From assembly GCF_004104355.1 (NCBI RefSeq), contig NZ_RJLM01000001.1, forward strand, positions 1,158,711 to 1,222,710: a stretch of 64,000 bases of DNA. Reading direction: 5' to 3'. Source of the stretch: Photobacterium chitinilyticum. Its GTDB lineage: Bacteria > Pseudomonadota > Gammaproteobacteria > Enterobacterales > Vibrionaceae. The notes beneath the pieces were generated by a model. It saw only the letters and a program-made list of their open reading frames with translations. It searched no databases and was not told the origin of the DNA. This document shows positions 26,508 through 36,914 of this stretch, piece by piece. Positions within the stretch are counted from its first letter, which is position 1; the number at the start of each line of letters is the position of its first letter. Made by a program: the position numbers and the translations under genes.

Positions 26508-26543
26508 AGTACTGTTCCAATAATGATTTATGTATCAAGCATT

Positions 26544-26570
26544 AAAAAAGCCGCCATTATTAGGCGACTT
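26544..26570 (-). terminator. Terminator of the GT4 gene
   Basis: Minus strand: GTCGCC-TAATAAT-GGCGGC then TTTTTTA, between the glycosyltransferase stop and the ybiT start. Confidence 0.7.
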
Positions 26571-26713
26571 TAGCAACGAAATTGACGAGCATCATAACAG
26601 GAATCGTGAACTATATCACTATGATTCCCCCACTTTATGGCCACCGATTAAGTGCCAGCATATAGCGAAAACATCGCTATGCTCCTGATAATAGATAGCC
26701 GGTGAATCTAGAA

Positions 26714-27862
26714 TTAATGTGCGGTACCCTCTATCCACCCCGACAGTGTTCTCGCCTGCTTGATTGCATCAAAATTCTGTTCAACATTTCGTCGGGCCTG
26801 CAGTCCCATCTGGATACGCTTTTCCTCAGGAAGACAAACAAACCTTTCAATGGCCTGCGCTAGCGCAGTTACATCCTTCTGATTAACCATCAACCCCGTC
26901 CCGGGAGTAACAATTTCCTTGCATCCCATAATCTTCGTTGTAATAACAGGTAACCCAACTGCCATCGCCTCTTTCAGAACCAAGGGCCCTGTATCAACAA
27001 GTCCGGATTCGGCTATACAAAAAGGAGCAACAAGACAATCGTATTGAGGCAAATTTTCCTGGATCCAACTCGGTTCTTTTGGGCCCAGAAAATTAACATA
27101 AGAAGCGATACCCAGAGTTGAAGCTTGCTGCTTGAGTTCCGTTGATAACTCACCATCTCCAACGATATCAAGAACGATTGGATACTTTGCGCAAAGCCCT
27201 TGCAAGCTTTGAAGCAAATAAGTCACTCCTTTGGGCTCGACTAACCGGCCCACAAACACCAGCCGTATTTTATCATGTTTCAGTTTTGACTGGGGTTTGA
27301 AAAGTGACGTTCTTACCCCGCAGTGAAGGAGCTTTATATTGTCACGGCTAAGCTTTATTAAGTCCTCTTTCATGTCGTTACAGACAGCAACTACAAAATC
27401 ACTGCTCTTGAGTTTTAATGGCACGTCAAAGGGGAACTCGTAAATGTCATGGCCGTGACCAACAAAAGAACATGAGATGCCTATAAGCTTGGCCGCGGCA
27501 ATACTATGAGACGTCGTATGCTGGGCAAAGTGGGCATGTACATGATCAACATTGAGCTGAGCTAGTTGAGATGCCAATTTAATACTGTGGAAGAATAATG
27601 ACCGTTTCGGCAAAGCTTTTTGACATCTCACAAACCTAATGCACTGATAAAGCTTACGAGGGGATATTTTTGTTATAAATTTCAGGCTAAAAAACTGACC
27701 AATTTCATAGGTTGGATAATTAAACTTGTGTGCTGAAAGATGCTTGTGGAAAGTCATCACACACACTTTATGACCGCATGCTTTTAGTGAATCTATTTCC
27801 GTCCGAATAAATGTTTCACTCAAGACAGGAAATGTTGGAGCAACAAAAGCAACTTTTTTCAT
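26714..27862 (-). CDS. Glycosyltransferase family 4
   Basis: A GT-B enzyme of 382 residues with no membrane segment. The N-terminal half has the acceptor-domain strand VAFVAPTFPVLSETFIRTEI and HAHFA; the C-terminal half has LVFVGRLVEPKGVTYLL and the nucleotide-sugar E-x7-E motif (ESGLVDTGPLVLKEAMA region). It is like colanic-acid and other exopolysaccharide transferases such as WcaL/AmsK. It is transcribed away from a GT2 and a flippase gene, so the three probably build one surface glycan. Confidence 0.82.
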   Translation of the reverse strand: MKKVAFVAPTFPVLSETFIRTEIDSLKACGHKVCVMTFHKHLSAHKFNYPTYEIGQFFSLKFITKISPRKLYQCIRFVRCQKALPKRSLFFHSIKLASQLAQLNVDHVHAHFAQHTTSHSIAAAKLIGISCSFVGHGHDIYEFPFDVPLKLKSSDFVVAVCNDMKEDLIKLSRDNIKLLHCGVRTSLFKPQSKLKHDKIRLVFVGRLVEPKGVTYLLQSLQGLCAKYPIVLDIVGDGELSTELKQQASTLGIASYVNFLGPKEPSWIQENLPQYDCLVAPFCIAESGLVDTGPLVLKEAMAVGLPVITTKIMGCKEIVTPGTGLMVNQKDVTALAQAIERFVCLPEEKRIQMGLQARRNVEQNFDAIKQARTLSGWIEGTAH

Positions 27863-28196
27863 TATAAAACTCTCTATTCGAGTATTTACAATACAAAAGC
27901 AATAACTGTACCTACGTTAACTCCTACCCTTCCCCCCCAACACTTGCAATCTGCAATGCAGATGAGAAATTTGAAGCAATTGGCACATCAATCTTCGCCA
28001 ATAAACGTTAGATTAATAATGAATATTGAGTTGCTTACTTTTACCAATCAAGAATAACCACTTATTACACTGATTTTAAACGAATAAATTCAGCCGCCTT
28101 TGAATTTCACCTTTTTAATAGTATTCCTCTCTAACAGTGAACTTTAGGTATGAAAACTGCCTTTTCCTTCACCATATAAACAAAAGGTTAATTGTT
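27863..28196. other. Divergent promoter region of the polysaccharide genes
   Basis: About 330 AT-rich bases between the leftward GT4 and the rightward GT2. It must carry promoters for both. No operator or JUMPstart-like sequence was recognised. The upstream in-frame start at 28137 is not preferred for GT2. Confidence 0.45.
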
Positions 28197-29144
28197 ATGG
28201 AAAAAGTCTCTGTTGTAATACCTACATATAACTGTTTGACATTTTTACCAAAGGCTATAAAGAGTGTTCTTTCTCAGGACTATCAAAACATAGAAATTAT
28301 AATTGTTGATGATAACAGTAATGATGGTAGTGCCGCCTACTTGGCGAATCTCAGTAATGAACATAGCAACGTTACTGTTATTACCACTCATGGCGTTGGG
28401 GCGGCAGCGGCAAGAAATATAGCCATAACGCACTCAAAAGGTCAGTATGTTGCCTTTCTTGATGCCGACGATTATTGGTACCAAGGGAAAATATCCCAAC
28501 AGGTAATGGTTCATAGGAAAAATAAGCATATAGGGATGAGTTTTACCAACTATGACCATCTCGACGAGCAATATCAAAAGATCATTGACTGTTTTTCGTA
28601 TTGGAATAAGAGAAAAGATACGCATGACAGCGTCTACTTTATTGATAACCCTCTAAATGAAATTTTCGCTAACAATATTATTGGCACATCAACCGTTATG
28701 GTTGATAAATCAGTTTTTTCCAAAGCTGGTCTGTTCAACGAAGAAATAAGCTATGGTGAGGATTGGCAATTTTGGTTAACCATTTGCGAACATTTCAGCG
28801 TTGCCGTAGTGATGAAACCATACACCGGCTACCTCATGAGACAAGGATCTATCACGCAAACAGACTCAAAACGATTGAATAACCTGCAATCCCTTTCAAA
28901 AATAATATCCGATTATCAACAGCGTGACACGATCATCAGCAAAAAAGCGATGTCTCAGGCACAGGCTCGACTGAAGGAAGGATATGCCGATTATTTTAGA
29001 ACAAGAGGCGATCTATTTTCAGCACTTTTGTACGACTTACATTCGCTGATTATTTACCCTCAGATGAGACGAGTGAAAAACACCCTTGGTAACTTAAAAA
29101 AGTGCTTACTACCAACCAAAGGACAAAGTAATCAGTGCCAATAA
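28197..29144 (+). CDS. Glycosyltransferase family 2
   Basis: A GT-A enzyme of 315 residues. The nucleotide-sugar fold is clear: KVSVVIPTYNCLTFLPKAIK, IIIVDDNSNDGS, and the metal-binding DxD in FLDADDYW. GEDWQFWLT contains the catalytic ED pair typical of bacterial GT2 surface-glycan enzymes. The ATG at 28197 fits the family N-terminus and has AAAAGG nine bases upstream. The flippase gene follows after about 80 bases. Confidence 0.85.
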   Translation: MEKVSVVIPTYNCLTFLPKAIKSVLSQDYQNIEIIIVDDNSNDGSAAYLANLSNEHSNVTVITTHGVGAAAARNIAITHSKGQYVAFLDADDYWYQGKISQQVMVHRKNKHIGMSFTNYDHLDEQYQKIIDCFSYWNKRKDTHDSVYFIDNPLNEIFANNIIGTSTVMVDKSVFSKAGLFNEEISYGEDWQFWLTICEHFSVAVVMKPYTGYLMRQGSITQTDSKRLNNLQSLSKIISDYQQRDTIISKKAMSQAQARLKEGYADYFRTRGDLFSALLYDLHSLIIYPQMRRVKNTLGNLKKCLLPTKGQSNQCQ

Positions 29145-29222
29145 AGTCAGCTTTCTTCCATATGGTGAATAAATGGCGCCTGAAAGACGTTGGGTCATAG
29201 ATAAAGCAATATAAGGTTTATT

Positions 29223-30710
29223 ATGAGTGCTTTAAAACAGTCGGCGTATTACGGCATCGGAATTGTGATGATGAAGGGAGTTTCATTACTCATGATGCCC
29301 TACATCACCTCCAAGCTAACTCCCCATGAGTATGGTTCCCTTGAATCTCTGGTGTTACTGGCCGATATCGGCACCATCATAATTGGTTTTGGCATGATTG
29401 AATCTCTGTATCGCTTTGTCGGGCCCAGCAAAGGAAAGCAGCGCAAGGAACTTATTTCCAATTGCTTCACCCTCAGCGTATTCGTCACCATTTCAGGAAG
29501 CTTCTTGATATGGATGTTAATGCCTTTTTTGCTTGCAAGATTACCACACCAGTTTGAGCAATATCAGATAGTTCTTATTGCAATTCCGACATTACTGGAA
29601 GGGTTGATTGCCATCCCGCTGACTCTAATGCGAATGGAATCTTTAGCAAAAAGGTTTTGCATATTCAACGTGTTAAAGGCCATTGTTCAGGCTTTACTCA
29701 TTATTACAATGTTAGAAGCCGGCTTGGGCATTGATGCCATATTGATAGCCGGAGCCTGCTCCAGTGTGCTGCTGCTTGTTTGTCTACTCAGGTTCCAATG
29801 GGATCAGATGACAAACTTCGGCCATTTGGGAAATTCGGTACAACTGCTCAAATACAGTACGCCATTTGTACTTAGCAACATTGGATTGTTTGCGATTACT
29901 GGATTGGATCGCTGGATGCTTGCCGATAAAGTTGGTGTGGAAACACTCGCGATATATGCTATTGCAGCTAAATTTGCCATGATATTAGGCTTGTTAATGC
30001 AGCCTTTTACGCTTTGGTGGTTTCCAAACCGGATCAGCATGTTGCAACATGATCAGGGGCCTCAGCAATGTGCCGACAACGCAATGCTGGGAACAAATAT
30101 CGGAATATTTATCGCAGTAACCATGATGCTGACCGTACCAAGTTTCATCTATCTTTTCTTGCCAATAGAATATCACCTCGCAGCACAAGTTGTTGTTGGC
30201 CTACTCTTGGTCAATACGCTAAAAAACGCCAGTGATCTGTTAAACCTCGGTTGCTTCAGTGGTAATTCTAGCCAATGCCAAATGTGGATCCAATGGCTAT
30301 GTTCAGCAATTGCAATTACTGGATACTGGTTGCTGATACCTCATTTCGACATATGGGCTGCAGTATTTGTTTTAGCCGGTGTTTATACGACGCGCTTATT
30401 ACTTTTTTATTATTTCAGCCAATCGCTCCTACCACTGCCTTATCGTCATTCAGGCTGGTTAACATGCGTTGTTGTGGGTGCAACATTGTACGGCGCCAGT
30501 CTAGTAATTTCGCCCGTTCTCAGCTTATGGGGACAGTTAATAGTTGGCGGACTATTTAGTTTCCTCATGTTGGTTTTCTTGGTGGGCATGAAGATATTCC
30601 CCAATGTAATCTCTTCACGTTGGACACTTACGTCTCTATTTTCTTCGACCTCTGACCATAAACAAACAAACTCGGACACTCTTGAGCCGGTCGCAAAGAA
30701 ATTACCATAA
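29223..30710 (+). CDS. Wzx-like oligosaccharide flippase
   Basis: A 495-residue membrane protein with about 12-14 helices of the MOP superfamily, polysaccharide transporter branch. The N-terminus (SAYYGIGIVMMKGVSLLMMP, YITSKLTPHEYGSLE) is the typical Wzx/RfbX opening. It would turn lipid-linked glycan units across the inner membrane. There is no polymerase (Wzy) or chain-length regulator nearby, so the locus is incomplete or works with genes elsewhere. Confidence 0.82.
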   Translation: MSALKQSAYYGIGIVMMKGVSLLMMPYITSKLTPHEYGSLESLVLLADIGTIIIGFGMIESLYRFVGPSKGKQRKELISNCFTLSVFVTISGSFLIWMLMPFLLARLPHQFEQYQIVLIAIPTLLEGLIAIPLTLMRMESLAKRFCIFNVLKAIVQALLIITMLEAGLGIDAILIAGACSSVLLLVCLLRFQWDQMTNFGHLGNSVQLLKYSTPFVLSNIGLFAITGLDRWMLADKVGVETLAIYAIAAKFAMILGLLMQPFTLWWFPNRISMLQHDQGPQQCADNAMLGTNIGIFIAVTMMLTVPSFIYLFLPIEYHLAAQVVVGLLLVNTLKNASDLLNLGCFSGNSSQCQMWIQWLCSAIAITGYWLLIPHFDIWAAVFVLAGVYTTRLLLFYYFSQSLLPLPYRHSGWLTCVVVGATLYGASLVISPVLSLWGQLIVGGLFSFLMLVFLVGMKIFPNVISSRWTLTSLFSSTSDHKQTNSDTLEPVAKKLP

Positions 30711-30722
30711 GCCTGCAAGCAC

Positions 30723-30753
30723 AAAAAAAGCGCTGATTAACAGCGCTTTTTAC
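30723..30753. terminator. Bidirectional terminator
   Basis: AAAAAGCGCTG-ATTAA-CAGCGCTTTTT: perfect eleven-pair hairpin with T runs on both strands, between the convergent flippase and tdh genes. Confidence 0.92.
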
Positions 30754-30768
30754 TAACCAAATAGCGGG

Positions 30769-31800
30769 TTATTCCCAGTCAAGGATAACCTTGCCGGAAC
30801 GCCCGCTACGCATGGCGTCGAAGCCTTTTTGGAAGTCATCAATCTTGAAGTGGTGCGTGATGATAGGGTTCAGATCCAAACCTGACTGGATCAGGCTTGC
30901 CATCTTGTACCAAGTTTCAAACATTTCACGACCGTAGATACCTTTGATGATCAGACCTTTGAAGATCACTTGGTTCCAGTCGATACCCATATCTGACGGT
31001 GGGATACCCAGCAGTGCAATCTTACCGCCGTGGTTCATGCCTGCCAGCATGCTGTTGAATGCCGACGGGTTGCCTGACATTTCAAGGCCAACATCAAAGC
31101 CTTCTGTCATGCCAAGTTCAACCATAACATCTTCAAGCTTTTCTTTAGCAACGTTCACTGCACGGGTAACACCCATTTCGCGAGCAAGATCCAAGCGGTA
31201 CTCGTTAACATCAGTGATCACTACGTGACGAGCACCAACATGCTTCGCGACTGCAGCTGCCATAATACCGATCGGGCCAGCACCGGTGATCAGTACGTCT
31301 TCACCAACAAGATCGAAAGACAATGCAGTGTGTACAGCATTACCAAACGGGTCGAAAATTGAAGCCAAATCATCTGAAATTTCATCAGGGATCTTAAATG
31401 CGTTAAATGCTGGAATAACAAGGTATTCTGCAAATGCACCTTCACGGTTGACACCAACACCCGTGGTGTTACGGCAAAGATGAGTACGGCCACCACGACA
31501 GTTACGACAGTGACCACATGTGATATGGCCTTCACCAGAAACACGGTCACCGATTTCGAAGCCACGAACTTCCTGGCCGATACCAACAACTTCACCCACG
31601 TATTCATGACCAACAACCATTGGTACAGGAATCGTTTTTTGAGACCACTCATCCCAGTTGTAGATATGAACGTCGGTACCACAAATCGCTGTTTTCTTGA
31701 TACGGATAAGCAGATCGTTATGGCCTAGCTCAGGCTTTTCAACTTCTGTCATCCAGATGCCTTCTTCAGGCTTTAGCTTAGAAAGAGCTTTAATTTTCAT
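30769..31800 (-). CDS. tdh: L-threonine 3-dehydrogenase
   Basis: Tdh oxidises L-threonine to 2-amino-3-ketobutyrate with NAD+. The 343-residue product is a zinc-dependent medium-chain dehydrogenase: catalytic zinc residues in [15 protein letters not shown] and GHEYVGEV, structural zinc [15 protein letters not shown], and the NAD loop GAGPIG. It follows kbl by about 125 bases on the same strand, the usual order kbl-tdh, so the product goes straight to Kbl. No extra domain; length equals that of E. coli (341). Confidence 0.97.
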   Translation of the reverse strand: MKIKALSKLKPEEGIWMTEVEKPELGHNDLLIRIKKTAICGTDVHIYNWDEWSQKTIPVPMVVGHEYVGEVVGIGQEVRGFEIGDRVSGEGHITCGHCRNCRGGRTHLCRNTTGVGVNREGAFAEYLVIPAFNAFKIPDEISDDLASIFDPFGNAVHTALSFDLVGEDVLITGAGPIGIMAAAVAKHVGARHVVITDVNEYRLDLAREMGVTRAVNVAKEKLEDVMVELGMTEGFDVGLEMSGNPSAFNSMLAGMNHGGKIALLGIPPSDMGIDWNQVIFKGLIIKGIYGREMFETWYKMASLIQSGLDLNPIITHHFKIDDFQKGFDAMRSGRSGKVILDWE

Positions 31801-31925
31801 GACCTTTATCTCAACAAATTCTGTATTGGATTGAAAATATCAGGAGCAAGTTACTACTATTTTTATTGGAGTACTTCTACTCGCCCCTGCTTTGGATATT
31901 TCAAGTAATGACGGCACTGGAGCGC

Positions 31926-33119
31926 TTAGATGATACCCATATCTTTACCGACTTCAATAAACGCATCAATAGCTTTATCTAGCTGTTCACGAGTATGAGC
32001 CGCAGACATCTGAGTACGAATACGCGCTTTCCCTTTTGGTACAACAGGGAAAGAGAAACCAACAACATAGATGCCTTTCGCAAGAGCACGCTCAGCGAAC
32101 TCAGCAGCAACTTTAGCGTCACCTAACATAATTGGGATAATCGCGTGATCCGCCCCACCCATGGTAAAGCCAACCGCTTCCATACGGGCACGGAAGTGAG
32201 ATGCGTTGTCCCATAGCTGATCACGTAGAGAACCACTCTCTTCAAGTAGATCTAGTACACGAATAGATGCAGAAACAATTGCAGGGGCTACTGAGTTAGA
32301 GAACAGGTACGGACGAGAACGCTGACGCAGCCAGTCGATCACCTCTTTCTTACCAGCAGTATAACCACCTGATGCACCACCCATCGCTTTACCCAACGTA
32401 CCAGTGATGATATCGATACGATCGATCACATCATGATATTCATGAGTACCACGGCCGTTTGCCCCCATGAAGCCTACAGCGTGAGAGTCATCAACCATAA
32501 CCAGTGCATCGTACTTATCAGCAAGATCACAAATTGCCGGTAGATTAGCAACGACGCCGTCCATAGAGAACACGCCATCAGTAACAATTAGCTTATGACG
32601 AACACCCGCTTCATTGGCTGCGATCAGCTGCTCTTCCAACTCTTGCATGTTGTTGTTTGAGTAGCGGAAACGCTTCGCCTTACATAGTCGGACACCGTCG
32701 ATAATAGATGCATGGTTCAGCGCATCAGAAATGATTGCGTCTTCTGCACCCAAAATCGTTTCGAAAAGCCCAGCATTGGCATCAAAGCAAGACGTGTAAA
32801 GAATGGTATCTTCCATACCCAGGAAATTAGAAAGCTTACGCTCTAACTCTTTGTGAGAATCCTGAGTACCACAGATAAAGCGTACAGACGCCATACCGAA
32901 ACCGTGCTGATCCATACCCGCTTTTGCAGCTTCGATAAGATCAGGGTGGTTGGCAAGACCAAGATAGTTGTTCGCACAGAAGTTAAGAACTTCTTCACCC
33001 GATTGGATAGAAACCGCAGCTTTTTGTGCAGATGTGATTATACGTTCAGATTTATATAAACCTTCAGCTTTTACTTGTTCTATTTGCTGATTGATTTGGT
33101 CGTAGAATGCAGCGGACAT
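31926..33119 (-). CDS. kbl: 2-amino-3-ketobutyrate CoA ligase
   Basis: Kbl is a PLP enzyme that splits 2-amino-3-ketobutyrate with CoA into glycine and acetyl-CoA, completing threonine breakdown begun by Tdh. The 397 residues match E. coli Kbl (398). The PLP lysine lies in [14 protein letters not shown] and [13 protein letters not shown] holds the ring-contacting Asp and His. The start at 33119 has GAGAGGAA directly upstream; an in-frame start 16 codons earlier would overlap a stem-loop and lacks a site. A LysR gene lies divergently next to it and may regulate it. Confidence 0.96.
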   Translation of the reverse strand: MSAAFYDQINQQIEQVKAEGLYKSERIITSAQKAAVSIQSGEEVLNFCANNYLGLANHPDLIEAAKAGMDQHGFGMASVRFICGTQDSHKELERKLSNFLGMEDTILYTSCFDANAGLFETILGAEDAIISDALNHASIIDGVRLCKAKRFRYSNNNMQELEEQLIAANEAGVRHKLIVTDGVFSMDGVVANLPAICDLADKYDALVMVDDSHAVGFMGANGRGTHEYHDVIDRIDIITGTLGKAMGGASGGYTAGKKEVIDWLRQRSRPYLFSNSVAPAIVSASIRVLDLLEESGSLRDQLWDNASHFRARMEAVGFTMGGADHAIIPIMLGDAKVAAEFAERALAKGIYVVGFSFPVVPKGKARIRTQMSAAHTREQLDKAIDAFIEVGKDMGII

Positions 33120-33144
33120 GATATTCCTCTCAATAATGACTTCC

Positions 33145-33171
33145 GTGAATGCATGCCGGAGCGGCATTCAC
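33145..33171 (-). promoter_or_regulatory. Stem-loop just before the kbl ribosome binding site
   Basis: GTGAATGC and GCATTCAC are exact inverted repeats separated by 11 bases, with a second overlapping pair, ATGCCG/CGGCAT. In RNA this can fold into a stem ending about 15 bases before GAGAGGAA. It could be a protein operator for the divergent LysR regulator or a leader hairpin affecting kbl translation. Confidence 0.45.
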
Positions 33172-33308
33172 CAGACAATAATCCATATAATCAGGTTAGG
33201 AGATCTGCCTGAAAAAATGTTCAATTAACAGGATGTTTGAACTCCAACCATTCTAATTCAAGCGCATTCAGACTATTATCCCCTGAACTGGAAAAGGACT
33301 ATTGAACT

Positions 33309-34232
33309 ATGGACACAAATAAACTGATTGCCCTTATGCCAGAACTGGCTGTTTTTAAGATTGTTGTTGATGAGGGTAGCTTTACCGCCGCCGCCAAAAA
33401 GCTAGGTGTCACCCCCTCGGCATTGAGCAAACAGCTATCTCGTCTTGAACACACACTATCGGCTAAGCTCCTCGAAAGAACGACTCGTAAACTCGTTATT
33501 ACTGAGTCGGGTAAAGGGATCTACGATCAATGCTGTGCGATGATCGAGGCAACCAAACAAATTGTTGAATTTACAAGCTCTGAGCACGCTACGCCTTCTG
33601 GTGCTCTTACCGTCGCAGCCCCGAAGGCTTTTTTAAGTATTGTACTGCAACCTCTGGTTACTCCCTTTCTAACAAAGTATCCGGATATACAGCTCAAGCT
33701 CAAAGCGTCTGACGGTGAAATAGATCTTGTCTCGGAAGGGATTGATGTCGTTTTTCGCCTAACCGAAAAACCCTCTGAAGGCCTGGTACTGAAACAAATT
33801 GGCAAGGTTAGCCTGAGCCTGTGTGCTAGCCCGGACTATCTCGCTCGACGAGGCACCCCTATCGTCCCGACAGATTTACTGCAGCATGATTGCATTTTCC
33901 TTGGCGAAACTGCTACGGATCATATCTGGGATTTTGTTAAAGATGATGAGTTTCACACAATACCGGTAACCGGCCGCTATGCCGTCAACCATTCGCAAAT
34001 GCGCCTGAGAGGTGTATTGGACGGATTGGGAATCGGTATTTTCCCTGACTTTGTAATCAAAAAACCATTACAAGACGGAACAGTTAAAGAAGTGCTTAGT
34101 GACTGGACAATCAAAGGCAATTACCAAGGTGACATAGCGCTCCAATTTGCCCAGACAAAATTTATGCCTGCACGTCTCCGAGTTTTCATTGATTACGTAT
34201 CAGAGCATCTATACCAGTACACCGTACATTGA
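33309..34232 (+). CDS. LysR-family transcriptional regulator (divergent from kbl-tdh)
   Basis: A 307-residue LTTR with the N-terminal winged helix (FKIVVDEGSFTAAAKKLGVT, SALSKQLSRLEH, LLERTTRKLVIT) and a two-lobed effector domain. It resembles the CrgA/DmlR branch. The gene is divergent from kbl with 190 bases between, the layout in which LTTRs most often control the neighbour. The effector might then be threonine, but nothing in the sequence shows it. AAGGA stands before the ATG. Confidence 0.82.
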   Translation: MDTNKLIALMPELAVFKIVVDEGSFTAAAKKLGVTPSALSKQLSRLEHTLSAKLLERTTRKLVITESGKGIYDQCCAMIEATKQIVEFTSSEHATPSGALTVAAPKAFLSIVLQPLVTPFLTKYPDIQLKLKASDGEIDLVSEGIDVVFRLTEKPSEGLVLKQIGKVSLSLCASPDYLARRGTPIVPTDLLQHDCIFLGETATDHIWDFVKDDEFHTIPVTGRYAVNHSQMRLRGVLDGLGIGIFPDFVIKKPLQDGTVKEVLSDWTIKGNYQGDIALQFAQTKFMPARLRVFIDYVSEHLYQYTVH

Positions 34233-34282
34233 TCTCAATCCCTACGATTTAGGGCCTACGCAGCACAGAGCAACCGCGACTA

Positions 34283-34324
34283 ACCACTAAAACCATAGAC
34301 TATACTGATTTTAGTGGTTTTAGG
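34283..34324 (+). terminator. Terminator after the LysR gene
   Basis: ACCACTAAAA pairs with TTTTAGTGGT over ten bases with a 16-base loop, followed by TTTAGGTTT. Confidence 0.6.
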
Positions 34325-34435
34325 TTTAATACTAATCGGCAGACACCTTATTGATCCAATCAGACAATGCTGCCGTTTATATAAATGCCAATACAACAAT
34401 ACCATCTTGGTATAACCGGGATCAGGAGAGCTACC

Positions 34436-34879
34436 ATGAAAGCTCTGATTTGTTGCTTATACTCAACCCTAATTCTCTTTTCCTCTTTTGTTGCCTCATA
34501 TCCAGCAGGCTCCCTTCACTGGAACCACCGCAGTATTCTGTTCTTTGCTCCAGAGAAAGATCGCTATGTTCAGGATTTCATGAAACAAACTCTGATGAAT
34601 GGTTGCCTCCTTAAAGAAAGGGACATCGTAACCATCATTATTACCAGAGATGGCTTTAACCAACCTGCGGACTTGTTCAGCCCGAAAGACATTCGTTTTC
34701 TGGAGCAGAAATACAACATCACCCAAGATACCCATACCGCCATTTTGATCGGCAAAGACGGCCTCGAAAAATACCGCTGGGGCGAAGTTACCAACTGGAG
34801 CCACCTCACCGATCTTGTCGACAAGATGCCGCTGCGCCAGCAAGAAATGACATCCCGCCAAAGCCGCTGTGCAATCTAA
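34436..34879 (+). CDS. Exported DUF4174-domain protein
   Basis: The 147-residue protein has a signal peptide (residues 1-22, cleaved near ASYPAG) and a thioredoxin-like DUF4174 domain: RSILFFAPEKDRYVQDF, ERDIVTIII, AILIGKDGLEKYRW and the end motif DKMPLRQQEM. There is no CxxC, so redox exchange is unlikely; the family's function is unknown. The ATG at 34436 has CAGGAGAG upstream and gives the signal peptide directly; an earlier in-frame start at 34385 does not. Confidence 0.75.
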   Translation: MKALICCLYSTLILFSSFVASYPAGSLHWNHRSILFFAPEKDRYVQDFMKQTLMNGCLLKERDIVTIIITRDGFNQPADLFSPKDIRFLEQKYNITQDTHTAILIGKDGLEKYRWGEVTNWSHLTDLVDKMPLRQQEMTSRQSRCAI

Positions 34880-34999
34880 TCAAAAAGGAGATTCTACGCC
34901 CCCATCTACGCCGGAGCATTTCTTGACGGAGGTGGATTTATTTTTGTGCCAGAAGCAGTATCTTGTTACTCATGATCTTCCAACTGGCAAGTTATAACA

Positions 35000-36853
35000 A
35001 TGATGAAGACACCCTACATATATCACGGACAAGATGCCTTTTGGGTGACCCCCAATCAGCACAGCATGACGCTGACTCTCGTCAGTGAATCAAACATACT
35101 CATTTCTGCTATCTTCGTTCGCTGCGAACCAGACAACGAGGAGATGCTTGTCGACATGACACGCGGCGAAACACATGGTCGGCTTCAATATTGGCACGGC
35201 GAAATTCCGCTTAACACCGATACATCAGTAACCCACTATTGCTTCAAAATTATGCAAAACAGCCGCCAGTGGTGGTTACACGGTAACGGAATTTCTCCCC
35301 GAATCCCAGGCAAAGAAGCTCACTTCAAGTACAACAAACATAACCAGCCTCCAGCCTGGGTAAAAGAACAGATTTTCTATCAAGTTTTCCCCGATCGCTT
35401 TGCAAACGGCGATCCGACTATCAATGTTCAAACCGATGAGTATTGTCTAAAAGGCAATGAACGCCCGACTATCGCCAAGGAATGGGGAGAACCTGTTTCG
35501 CCGCATGGCAACAACGGTCCAAATGAATTTTATGGCGGCGACCTTAAAGGGATCCATGACAAGTTTGACTACCTTGAAAATCTCGGTATTACTGCCTTAT
35601 ACCTGAATCCCATCTTCACTGCGCCAAGCAACCACAAATACGATACAACAGACTATGAGAACATTGACCCGCATCTCGGGACCAATGCCCAGTTTGCCGA
35701 GATGGTCGCTGATCTTCACCAACGCAATATGAAAATCATGCTAGACGCCGTGTACAACCACACATCGGTTAATCACCCGTGGTTCGACATGTATCAGCGT
35801 AACCAAGAAGAAGTCGGCGCCTATAATCATCCGGATTCAAAATACCGCCACTACTATCAATTTAGTGGAGACAGCAACGATTACATCGGCTGGAACGGTA
35901 TTTCCAGTCTACCAAAGTTAAACTTCTCTAACCCCGACGTACAAAACTACATCTACGCAGGGAAAGATGCTGTTATCAAGCACTGGCTGCGCCCTCCATA
36001 CAACATCGATGCATGGCGTTTTGATGTAATCCACATGCTGGGCGAAGGTGCCGGTGCAACCAACAATGCCCACTACGTTAAGGCATTCCGGGAATCCGCT
36101 AAATCAGAGAATCCTGACTGCTACGTACTCGGTGAGCACTTTTTTGAAGCAAGCCGTTGGCTACAGGGCGATCAAGAAGATGGGGCGATGAATTATTACG
36201 GCTTTGCCCATCCGCTTCGTGCTTTCTTTGCTCAGAAGGATATCGCCTATCACAGCTGTCAAATAGATGCCGAAGAATTGGTTGATTGGCTCAATGAAGC
36301 CCGTAGCAAAATTCCATGGCTAAATCAGCTGTCCCAGCTTAACCAGCTGGACAGTCACGATACAATGCGCTTCCTGACAATGCTGGACAACGACCATGAG
36401 ACGATGCAGCTTGCGCTATTAATGCTATTTGCTTATGTCGGCGCACCTTGTATTTACTACGGTACCGAAGTAGCACTGGAGGGAGGACAGGACCCGGACA
36501 ACCGACGATGTTTCCCATGGGAGCGAACCGAAAAACCTCACCCGATGTTAAGCTTTGTCAAACAGCTGACAACTATCCGCAAAGACAATAAATCTCTACA
36601 ACAAGGCAGCATTCAGTGGTTGGTTGCCGAACATAAACAGCTGGCTTTTGCTCGTACTCTAGACAATGAGTTGACACTTTGCCTATTGAACAACAGTGAG
36701 AATGCCAAAGCCATCGAAGTCCCAGTCTGGCAGCTGGGCATCGAAGATGCGGTATTAAGCGACCTCCTTACCAAAGATGAATGGCAGGTGAAACAAGGTA
36801 TACTTTCGCTCACCTTAGCCGGAAAGGAAGGCTTGTTGCTCACCAAGAGTTAA
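35000..36853 (+). CDS. malZ: Maltodextrin glucosidase (GH13, MalZ-like)
   Basis: The 617-residue cytosolic enzyme removes glucose from the reducing end of maltodextrins or hydrolyses cyclomaltodextrins. Residues 1-115 are the N-terminal beta domain of GH13 neopullulanase-like enzymes; the barrel follows with the conserved regions DAVYNH (249-254), WRFDV with nucleophile Asp342, GEHF with acid Glu379, and SHDT with Asp454. There is no signal peptide. E. coli MalZ is 605 residues. No MalT box was recognised upstream and no other mal gene is nearby, so its regulation is unclear. Either of the first two Met codons may start. Confidence 0.87.
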   Translation: MMKTPYIYHGQDAFWVTPNQHSMTLTLVSESNILISAIFVRCEPDNEEMLVDMTRGETHGRLQYWHGEIPLNTDTSVTHYCFKIMQNSRQWWLHGNGISPRIPGKEAHFKYNKHNQPPAWVKEQIFYQVFPDRFANGDPTINVQTDEYCLKGNERPTIAKEWGEPVSPHGNNGPNEFYGGDLKGIHDKFDYLENLGITALYLNPIFTAPSNHKYDTTDYENIDPHLGTNAQFAEMVADLHQRNMKIMLDAVYNHTSVNHPWFDMYQRNQEEVGAYNHPDSKYRHYYQFSGDSNDYIGWNGISSLPKLNFSNPDVQNYIYAGKDAVIKHWLRPPYNIDAWRFDVIHMLGEGAGATNNAHYVKAFRESAKSENPDCYVLGEHFFEASRWLQGDQEDGAMNYYGFAHPLRAFFAQKDIAYHSCQIDAEELVDWLNEARSKIPWLNQLSQLNQLDSHDTMRFLTMLDNDHETMQLALLMLFAYVGAPCIYYGTEVALEGGQDPDNRRCFPWERTEKPHPMLSFVKQLTTIRKDNKSLQQGSIQWLVAEHKQLAFARTLDNELTLCLLNNSENAKAIEVPVWQLGIEDAVLSDLLTKDEWQVKQGILSLTLAGKEGLLLTKS

Positions 36854-36878
36854 TGCCCCTCGCATACCTCATACGTCC

Positions 36879-36914
36879 AACACCGGCTAATCTCATGTTA
36901 GCCGGTGTTTTAAT
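36879..36914 (+). terminator. Terminator after malZ
   Basis: AACACCGGCTAA pairs with TTAGCCGGTGTT (12 pairs, 7-base loop), followed by TTAAT. Confidence 0.85.
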
